Below, piece by piece: positions 52,855-61,519 of a stretch of 64,000 bases of DNA. The notes beneath the pieces are model-generated. The model did no database searches, was not told where the DNA came from, and saw nothing but the letters and a program-made list of their open reading frames with translations. The DNA is from Sympetrum striolatum (lineage: Eukaryota; Arthropoda; Insecta; Odonata; Libellulidae), in contig OX388349.1 of NCBI GenBank assembly GCA_947579665.1, positions 24,770,459 through 24,834,458 on the forward strand, read 5' to 3'. The translations under genes were made by a program, and so were the position numbers. The number at the start of each line of letters is the position of its first letter. The stretch's first letter is position 1.

Positions 52855-54457
52855 CCAAAGTACTTTATTTAAATAATTTTCAAAATACATTTCAGCATAG
52901 AATAAATATGTAAAAATATAAATACAAAATTCAAGTTAATAGGCCTTGTGGCGATAAAACAAACAGATTTTATAATAAATAAATAAATAGATACGTGTAA
53001 AAAAGTTCGTTAAATATAAGTGAATAAAAAAGTCTAAGTCCGGAAGCATGTCCTGGGGGGGCTCAAAGCACTGCCCCCCATCACTCTCACTTAGCACACG
53101 CACTACACAAAAACCATTAAAACAAATGTCTTCGGTGGGGCCTTATACACTGGCCCCACCGACACCAAAAGGTAAAAGAATAAACGCTTGCACAAAAAAC
53201 TTTAATAAAACAAAGTACATTTAAAATAATTAAACCGCTTCTCGGCGTGGGAATAAATTTGAAGGGAAAGAAAGAGAAGGAAGAAGAAGAAAAGAAAGAA
53301 AGGGGGATAGAGGGGGGGACGCTGCCGCTACTGCTCATTTCCGTCCTCGTACTGCCGATGCCCGGTGACGTGCTCCACGTAGATGTCCCGTGACCATCGG
53401 ATGGCGTGTGAGACCACCAGTCTCCTCATGGTGGTGGAATATCGCCGGGAAATACCCAGACCCCTGAGGACGGCGTCGTTCTTGGGGTCCCAGGAGCCCA
53501 GGCTCCCGACGACAATAGCTTACACCGAGGAGTGGAGACCCTGATCTCGGAAATTCTGGCTCAGCGCGGCGTACTTCTCCTCCTTCCTTCGCCGCGCCTC
53601 CCCAAGGGCCTCCCTGGTGTTCTCGAAAGCGACGGTCACATCGACGATCTTCGTGGACTTCCCCACACCGTCTGGTCCCGTGGTGGTGAGCAGGAGATCC
53701 GGTCGGATGGGCTGAGGGTACCCGGGAACGGTCTGATTTACCCTCAGCACGTCCTGCTCCTTCCCACGGCGTCCACGGATGGCGGTGGCTATTCTTTCCA
53801 GGATCCCGTCGTGTCTGAGTTGCCAGGCCCGCGAGTGAACCTTGCAGTGGTTCAGGACATGGGGCAAGGTCTCATCCCCATGAGAAAAAAAAAGAGAAAA
53901 GCGTTTCGGGGTCGGCAGCCTCCTCCGCGGTCAGGGGGGTGAGTGGGGAAAGAGGGAGACCCCTCCCTCTCCCCCGACGCACACGGCGAACGCCGGGGTC
54001 GGGGGATTGGGAATGGGAAGAGTCCGGTCTGGGCTCAGCGGGGGCTTCCGCCCCCTCCTCCAGAACCGGGGGAAGAGATACCGGGGACAGCGAGACTCGG
54101 CCCGCCCCCACCCGGCGCGAACGCCTGATGGGAGGGGGAGGAGAGGAGCCCCGCCGCCTCGGCATTAAGAAGAATAATGAGAAAAAGAAAGAAAAGAAAA
54201 GAAAGAAAGGAAGAGAGAAAAAGAAGAGAGGAAAGAGGGCGTACCCCCAGAAGGGGGCCTTCCGAAGGCAGGATATGCGAGGTCGGTTACCACTGGTGGG
54301 GCCTCCCTCGCATCACAACCCCGGGGGTACTTACGGCTTAGCTCAAAGCGTAGTAAAACAAAAAAAGGCAATAAATATTTAAAAAATCAGTCATACAGTC
54401 ATACATTCGGGCGTTTAGTTTAGCGTCGGCGTGCCAATAGCCGACGTGTCCAACAGC
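52855..54457 (-). mobile_element. Unit 2: family I fragments fused by a 1262-bp deletion
   Basis: 3' UTR and endonuclease (52855-53882) are joined, through the purine tract at 53882-53900, directly to the N-terminal leader of the finger derivative (53901-54165) and its 5' UTR. The intervening 5' UTR, U2 fragment, 3' UTR, filler and fingers are gone. The endonuclease frame also carries a GAA-to-TAA stop (HSSV-stop near 53520) shared with unit 3. Confidence 0.85.
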
Positions 54458-54479
54458 ATTAAGCTGATAAGAAGAGATA
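54458..54479 (-). other. U2 snRNA gene fragment, one-base variant (unit 2)
   Basis: Equivalent of 49850-49871. Confidence 0.82.
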
Positions 54480-55278
54480 AGACTTGTTTATTTATAAACT
54501 CATATTCAATGTACAATTTCATTGTAGGTCTCTGCATTTAGAGCCTTGCGGCGCATTCCCCATATACCGTAAACGGCGGGGTGCGTTGAAGTTAATTGTT
54601 GTTCCCCTCAGCCTTTTTAAATATTTACAAATTATTTCTATTTTATTTACAAATTTTAAAATTTTGAAGAAATAGGCTGGTTAAGTTAGGATCATGCGGC
54701 CCTTTGTGGTTTGGGTCCGCATTCAAAAATAGGGGATACAACAGCAAAAATTTAAGATAAAAATCATTGACAAAAAATGGAGTATTTACAATTATATAAA
54801 CGCCCTGGCCTTACAATAATAATAGTGATATATTTATACATATACAAGTTCCTATGGCCAGAGTGCAAAGTAGGTTCTTTTTATTATTTGGATTATTATT
54901 CCGTTTCAGGCTTCGTTTTCCATGGGGTGCCGTGCGAGCGGTGTGACCCCTTTGGGTCCCCGGGCTGGCTCTAGCGTGGGTTCGCAAAAATATGATGGTT
55001 TGGGCGCCAGTGCGGGAGAATAAATGAAAATAAAGAGCAGGGGGCAAGCCTCCGCCCGCACTCGGAGGGGGTTAGGTATGTAAGAAAAGAAAAAAGGAAT
55101 GTTTTGGGGAAAATAGGTAATTTCCTCAGCCTCGGGGCGCGGATCATTCACTCAATGATTCCGACGCCGATCATCACAGGAAACGGGGTAATAGGATGGA
55201 GGAAGAGGTAAGGGTTACGAATAGAAAAGAAAGGAAGAGGAAAAAGGGAAAAACGAAAAAGAACGAACAACAAACAAC
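54480..55278 (-). mobile_element. Unit 2: III'-type 3' region
   Basis: Equivalent of 49872-50670, with the same three stems. One base change (gaaaataaagagc) is shared with unit 3. Confidence 0.7.
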
Positions 55279-56465
55279 GCGACCTGCGTGAAGAGTGAGG
55301 AGAAGTCGGAGGACTGCTGTCCGAAGTCCTCAGTGCTGACTCCGGAGAGGTACCTTGCGCAGTCCTCCTCCGTCGGGTACCTTCTCAGCTTCCTCCTCAC
55401 TACCTCACGCAACCTCGTCCAGGCAACTCTTCTGACGACGGGATCCTTGCAGTGTAGGAGCCTGAAGCCGCGAGTGTCTCCTCCCTTGTGGCGCGTTCGG
55501 CCCGTGGCGTGGGTGCGGTGGTGGTCGTCTGGATGGGTGCGGTCGTCTCTGCGGCTGTGGTTGGTCCCATCTTTGGTAGGCGGGGGCGTGGTAGTACATC
55601 TCCCACGGGCGGGCGCCGTGTAGTGGCGGTCTTCCCGCACCACCGCGGTGCTGCCTTTCGTGCATGTCCCGCCATTGGTTTGCGATGGCATGTGGTGGTG
55701 GCGGCGGGGGTGGTGGTGGTGGCGGGTACGGGGGCCATGGCCTCCTTCCGTTGTCTGGCCATCGGATGCCGGGCGGTAGGCGCTGTCTTTGTGGGCCTGG
55801 GTGCGGCCGTGGTCCATTTCTATATCGCCATCCTTCTTCCGGTGGCGGTGGCGGACGTCGATTATCGGGTCTGGGGGGCTGCGGTGGGGGCGGCGCCTGG
55901 TTCCGCTCCCTTCTCTCTCTACGCATCCTGTTGCGCCGTGATTCCACCGTGCGCCAGGGTGGCTGCGGTTCTCCTCCGGTTCCGGGAGCCGTTCGTCCAC
56001 GGAATGGACCCGCCTTTGGGGTGGCGCCATCTCCGCGGCGGATTTAGGAGGCTCTCAGGTGCTTTGAATTTCGCGCCGGCGGTCGCGACGTCTATCGGCG
56101 GGAATACGGGGCTGCGGGGGTGGCTTCTGGATCCTTTGCTCTTTGGTCATCCAATGGAGCGGCGTTTGGGTGCCGGCCGTTCGCAGGAGGGTGTATTCCT
56201 CCGTTTCTGGAGGAGCGCTGCTCGTCCTTATCCTCTTTCCTGGTCGGAGCGCATAGGACTCGCGTCCGAGGCGGGCTGCCGCTCGCCGGGCTTCGGGGGA
56301 GACGGTGGGTGGCGGGATCGTGGAGGCGGCGGCAAGCAGTTCCCGCACCATTGCGTCCACATCTATTGTCTCCGTTCCCGTGGATGCAATTGCCTCCCGT
56401 CGCATCGCCACGGAGGCCCGAGATTGGCCCCTCGGGGCTTTGGCGATACTTTCGCCGATTTTCAT
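55279..56465 (-). pseudogene. Unit 3: family I RT segment + III' N-terminus
   Basis: Equivalent of 44801-45987. III' start at 56465. Confidence 0.8.
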
Positions 56466-57462
56466 GATCGATTTCTGTATCCCGTTTTTTGGCGGGAAAT
56501 TAGGGGCTCGGGGTCAGGTGCGACGATTGGAGTCTTTCGAGCGCCCGTATGGCCGTAAACGGACGTTTCGGAGTGCGCTCTCAATTCCCCTTTCGCCGAC
56601 CAGAAGTTACCTGTTTGGGCTATCCGCGAGAGTGAAGCTCTGCGATGGATAGTTTAGTTGCGGCCCGGAAAAAACGAGAGGTGCAAATATGCGTTTCAAC
56701 CTCCGGCAATTAAATGCCTATGGGCCGCAACTTGCCCGGGCTCGAGTGAGGCTCGACGCCGTGCTGCCCCGACGGCAGGTGATGCCCGTTGACCCGTCTA
56801 GGACCGGTTAGGCCGGCCTAAAAAAGGGCGGGAAATTGTGCGACCGTTACGAGTGACGCATAACGGCCGCAGCTCCGGAGTCGACACCCGGCTGAAGGCG
56901 AGGTTGTCGGAATTGCGCGACGGAGGCCCCAATGGGCCTTTCGTCCAAGTCGAGCGCGGCACCCTATAAGGAAGGGAGGAGCAGAAGCTCGGCTCTGTGA
57001 AGCGGGGAGTTAGGCTCCTCGGCCGCTTCTACGAATTTCGCTGGGTGCCGAGACGCGGCATTGCCAGTGCATGGGGGAGCGGGGGTTTGGAAGTGTGGAG
57101 TGACGCTCCACAAAGCACTTCCGTCGCAGGTTGTGGCCTTAGGGGCTTGCCAACCACCGAATTTCAGAGGGAAATTCGGTCAACTAACTGAACCTGCGAT
57201 TACTTCCCCCTCGTGAGAGGGGTTTTCAAAACACCGGCAGTTCAGCGCAAGGCGACAATTCCTATTCTGCCGGAATCCCTTTTCCCGGGCTCAAATCCGT
57301 ACTACCTCTTTTAAAAAGAGGGTTCCTAGGAGCGCCGATAGAGGGACACAAGAAGAAAGGACAAAGGCATGCAAGGGGAAACAAGAGAAAGGGCACCGAA
57401 CAATATACTTACTTAAAACGGCAAACAGGAACCTACGATCGACCTAGACCTTACAACCAAGA
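56466..57462 (-). promoter_or_regulatory. Unit 3: III' 5' UTR
   Basis: Equivalent of 45988-46984, carrying the gagagtgaagc variant shared with unit 2. Confidence 0.6.
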
Positions 57463-58736
57463 CCAAAGTACTTTATTTAAATAATTTTCAAAATACATTT
57501 CAGCATAGAATAAATAAGTAAAAATATAAATACAAAATTCAAGTTAATAGGCCTTGTGGCGATAAAACAAACAGATTTTATAATAAATAAATAAATAGAT
57601 ACGTGTAAAAAAAGTTCGTAAAATATAAGTGAATAAAAAAGTCTAAGTCCGGAAGCATGTCCTGGGGGGGCTCAAAGCACTGCCCCCCATCACTCTCACT
57701 TAGCACACGCACTACACAAAAACCATTAAAACAAATGTCTTCGGTGGGGCCTTATACACTGGCCCCACCGACACCAAAAGGTAAAAGAATAAACGCTTGC
57801 ACAAAAAACTTTAATAAAACAAAGTACATTTAAAATAATTAAACCGCTTCTCGGCGTGGGAATAAATTTGAAGGGAAAGAAAGAGAAGGAAGAAGAAGAA
57901 AAGAAAGAAAGGGGGATAGAGGGGGGGACGCTGCCGCTACTGCTCATTTCCGTCCTCGTACTGCCGATGCCCGGTGACGTGCTCCACGTAGATGTCCCGT
58001 GACCATCGGATGGTGTGTGAGACCACCAGTCTCCTCATGGTGGTGGAATATCGCCGGGAAATACCCAGACCCCTGAGGACGGCGTCGTTCTTGGGGTCCC
58101 AGGAGCCCAGGCTCCCGACGACAATAGCTTACACCGAGGAGTGGAGACCCTGATCTCGGAAATTCTGGCTCAGCGCGGCGTACTTCTCCTCCTTCCTTCG
58201 CCGCGCCTCCCCAAGGGCCTCCCTGGTGTTCTCGAAAGCGACGGTCACATCGACGATCTTCGTGGACTTCCCCACACCGTCTGGTCCCGTGGTGGTGAGC
58301 AGGAGATCCGGTCGGATGGGCTGAGGGTACCCGGGAACGGTCTGATTTACCCTCAGCACGTCCTGCTCCTTCCCACGGCGTCCACGGATGGCGGTGGCTA
58401 TTCTTTCCAGGATCCCGTCGTGTCTGAGTTGCCAGGCCCGCGAGTGAACCTTGCAGTGGTTCAGGACATGGGGCAAGGTCTCATCCCCATGAGAAAAAAA
58501 AAGAGAAAAAGAAGAGAGGAAAGAGGGCGTACCCCCCGAAGGGGGCCTTCCGAAGGCAGGATATGCGAGGTCGGTTACCACTGGTGGGGTCTCCCTCGCA
58601 TCACAACCCCGGGGGTACTTACGGCTTAGCTCAAAGCGTAGTAAAACAAAAAAAGGCAATAAATATTTAAAAATCAGTCATAAAATTGGGCGTTTAGTTT
58701 ATCGTCGGCGTGCCAATAGCCGACGTGTCCCTCAGC
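57463..58736 (-). mobile_element. Unit 3: family I deletion derivative
   Basis: Equivalent of 46985-48258. The endonuclease frame is cut by the same TAA as unit 2 (near 58130). Private changes such as gatggtgtgtg near 58010 are seen. Confidence 0.82.
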
Positions 58737-58758
58737 ATTAAGCTGATAAGAACAGATA
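58737..58758 (-). other. U2 snRNA gene fragment (unit 3)
   Basis: Equivalent of 48259-48280. Confidence 0.85.
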
Positions 58759-60327
58759 TAAAGCGTTTATTTTAAATATTTTCAAAATACATTTCAAGTT
58801 CATCAAATAAATATAAATATAAAATTCAAAATAGGTAGCCTTGTGGCAGTACAAAAACAGATTTTAAATAAATAAATATATAAATACGTATAATAAAAAA
58901 CTTCGTAAAAGGAGAGAAAAATAAAAAATGTTCAAGTCTAAAAAGTTCTTCCTAGGGGGGCAGTTTTGTGCCGTGGGTCTTAATCTTCGGCCCGTCAATA
59001 GCGCACTGCTCTCCCCCTTTCACCGTCCTCCGGTATTTATTGTTCATGCGGGAGGGGAAGCGAAGGATAACGACCCGTCGGCGGCACTCCGGGTCGGTCA
59101 AACGGGCCCACGGTGCGAGCGAACACGGCACATCCTGCCCCCCTAACTCGTTCGCGTGGAACAAGGACCTTCCCCCACATACACCAAAACAAAAACAACA
59201 CACCAAAACCAAAACAATTCAAACAAAATAAACAAACTCGTTGTCGAAGAAGGAGTTCACAATTCCTCGGCGTCTCCTGTCCCCCTTCTGTCGGCGCCGC
59301 CCTGGTGATCCGGGTCCTCAGGCAGGCGTGGTCGCTGGGGCGACGTCCAATCTCACCCTCGCAGACCGCGCACCAATTCACGACCGTGAGTTTCCCCAGG
59401 CCGTGAACCAACGCTAGGTGCCGCTCGAGTGAGCGTTTCGTCGCCGTCCAGGTGCCTGCCTTGAACTGCGCCGAACATCCGGCCTCCGTGCATCCCAGAG
59501 AATCCGGGACCGGGAACTCCACCACGAGACGACCACCATCCCTCCGCACGGACGTCGGCCTCACCGCTTGGACAGGAAGGACATCAGGGGCATCGGCAGC
59601 ATCGGGCGGGACGGGGGCAGCAGCGGGCTGTGTGTCCTCCAAAGAAAGAGAAGAAAGATTAAGCGGGGAGTCTGGAGCCGCACTAGTGGCGGGAGGTGAA
59701 GAAGGGGGTGAACCCCGGACCGCTCCCGGTGGCGTGCCGGCCCTTCTGCCACGCCCCCGTCTCCGGGGGCGCGTTTCGGGGTCGGCAGCCTCCTCCGCGG
59801 TCAGGGGGGTGAGTGGGGAAAGAGGGAGACCCCTCCCTCTCCCCCGACGCACACGGCGAACGCCGGGGTCGGGGGATTGGGAAGGGGAAGAGTCCGGTCT
59901 GGGCTCAGCGGGGGCTTCCGCCCCCTCCTCCAGAACCGGGGGAAGAGATACCGGGGACAGCGAGACTCGGCCCGCCCCCACCCGGCGCGAACGCCTGATG
60001 GGAGGGGGAGGAGAGGAGCCCCGCCGCCTCGGCATTAAGAAGAATAATGAGAAAAAGAAAGAAAAGAAAAGAAAGAAAGGAAGAGAGAAAAAGAAGAGAG
60101 GAAAGAGGGCGTACCCCCAGAAGGGGGCCTTCCGAAGGCAGGATATGCGAGGTCGGTTACCACTGGTGGGGCCTCCCTCGCATCACAACCCCGGGGGTAC
60201 TTACGGCTTAGCTCAAAGCGTAGTAAAACAAAAAAAGGCAATAAATATTTAAAAAATCAGTCATACAGTCATACATTCGGGCGTTTAGTTTAGCGTCGGC
60301 GTGCCAATAGCCGACGTGTCCAACAGC
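58759..60327 (-). mobile_element. Unit 3: finger-only family I derivative
   Basis: Equivalent of 48281-49849. It contains the same 332-codon open frame at 59037-60035. Confidence 0.8.
59037..60035 (-). CDS. Unit 3: finger-only truncated family I ORF
   Basis: The same product as 48559-49557 with a single visible substitution (His in place of Gln before GLGKLTVVNW). Both fingers' Cys/His residues are preserved. Expression is unproven. Confidence 0.55.
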   Translation of the reverse strand: MPRRRGSSPPPPIRRSRRVGAGRVSLSPVSLPPVLEEGAEAPAEPRPDSSPSQSPDPGVRRVRRGRGRGLPLSPLTPLTAEEAADPETRPRRRGRGRRAGTPPGAVRGSPPSSPPATSAAPDSPLNLSSLSLEDTQPAAAPVPPDAADAPDVLPVQAVRPTSVRRDGGRLVVEFPVPDSLGCTEAGCSAQFKAGTWTATKRSLERHLALVHGLGKLTVVNWCAVCEGEIGRRPSDHACLRTRITRAAPTEGGQETPRNCELLLRQRVCLFCLNCFGFGVLFLFWCMWGKVLVPRERVRGAGCAVFARTVGPFDRPGVPPTGRYPSLPLPHEQ

Positions 60328-60349
60328 ATTAAGCTGATAAGAAGAGATA
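60328..60349 (-). other. U2 snRNA gene fragment, one-base variant (unit 3)
   Basis: Equivalent of 49850-49871. Confidence 0.82.
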
Positions 60350-61144
60350 AGACTTGTTTATTTATAAACTCATATTCAATGTACAATTTCATTGTAGGTC
60401 TCTGCATTTAGAGCCTTGCGGCGCATTCCCCATATACCGTAAACGGCGGGGTGCGTTGAAGTTAATTGTTGTTCCCCTCAGCCTTTTTAAATATTTACAA
60501 ATTATTTCTATTTTATTTACAAATTTTAAAATTTTGAAGAAATAGGCTGGTTAAGTTAGGATCATGCGGCCCTTTGTGGTTTGGGTCCGCATTCAAAAAT
60601 AGGGGATACAACAGCAAAAATTTAAGATAAAAATCATTGACAAAAAATGGAGTATTTACAATTATATAAACGCCCTGGCCTTACAATAATAATAGTGATA
60701 TATTTATACATATACAAGTTCCTATGGCCAGAGTGCAAAGTAGGTTCTTTTTATTATTTGGATTATTATTCCGTTTCAGGCTTCGTTTTCCATGGGGTGC
60801 CGTGCGAGCGGTGTGACCCCTTTGGGTCCCCGGGCTGGCTCTAGCGTGGGTTCGCAAAAATATGATGGTTTGGGCGCCAGTGCGGGAGAATAAATGAAAA
60901 TAAAGAGCAGGGGGCAAGCCTCCGCCCGCACTCGGAGGGGGTTAGGTATGTAAGAAAAGAAAAAAGGAATGTTTTGGGGAAAATAGGTAATTTCCTCAGC
61001 CTCGGGGCGCGGATCATTCACTCAATGATTCCGACGCCGATCATCACAGGAAACGGGGTAATAGGATGGAGGAAGAGGTAAGGGTTACGAATAGAAAAGA
61101 AAGGAAGAGGAAAAAGGGAAAAACGAAAAAGAACGAACAACAAA
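60350..61144 (-). mobile_element. Unit 3: III'-type 3' region, cut at the gypsy-type LTR
   Basis: Equivalent of 49872-50670. It stops a few bases early, where LTR sequence of the next element begins. Confidence 0.7.
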
Positions 61145-61438
61145 ACTACCCTTTACGGCGAAGAAAATCGAAAACCACAGAGAAAAAAAAAAAAGGAAGA
61201 GAAACTAAACTGGTACTTATCTAACTGAACGCAGGTGCACGAAACGCAAAGACTTTATCACGCCTGACGGAACGCTCCTCACTCGAGGACTCCCAACGCA
61301 AAAATTCCTCTTCGGCCGTCCGCCACCGGACCTAAATACCCTCCGCCCTTCCCCCCCCCCCCCCCTCCGCGACCCGCGAAGGAAACAAAAGCGAAAGGAA
61401 AGGGCGGAGTAAACAAGCCGGAGGCGCAAAACGTCACA
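61145..61438 (-). repeat. Candidate 3' LTR
   Basis: On the element strand it begins TGTGACGTTTTGCGCC right after the polypurine tract and ends ...GGGTAGT at the array boundary. It contains a 15-nt G run (C run 61351-61365 on plus) and a TATTTA-like box. There is no partner LTR in the window, so the ends are provisional. Confidence 0.5.
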
Positions 61439-61451
61439 TAACCCCCCTCCC
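61439..61451 (-). promoter_or_regulatory. Candidate polypurine tract
   Basis: GGGAGGGGGGT on the element strand (61451-61441), directly 5' of the candidate LTR start. This is the expected plus-strand primer site. Confidence 0.65.
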
Positions 61452-61519
61452 AAAAAAAAAAGGTAAACAAAAGGAAATATACTATTTCCAGTACCTATGT
61501 ACCGACGACCCTTTTCCTT

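Larger units (their letters stand above)
44801..61144. repeat. Large direct tandem array, three units
   Basis: Units start at the same sequence gcgacctgcgtgaagagtga at 44801, 50671 and 55279. Periods are 5870 and 4608 bp, and the third unit runs about 5866 bp to 61144, where the match breaks after 'gaacaacaaa'. Units 1 and 3 are collinear throughout; unit 2 lacks 1262 bp. Only scattered single-base differences are seen. Contents of each unit are chimeric and deleted Utopia-like pieces. Confidence 0.93.

Noticed and set aside
44801..61144. CRISPR or satellite array
   Set aside because: The repeat unit is 4.6-5.9 kb and made of transposon parts in a eukaryotic context; no short spaced repeats.
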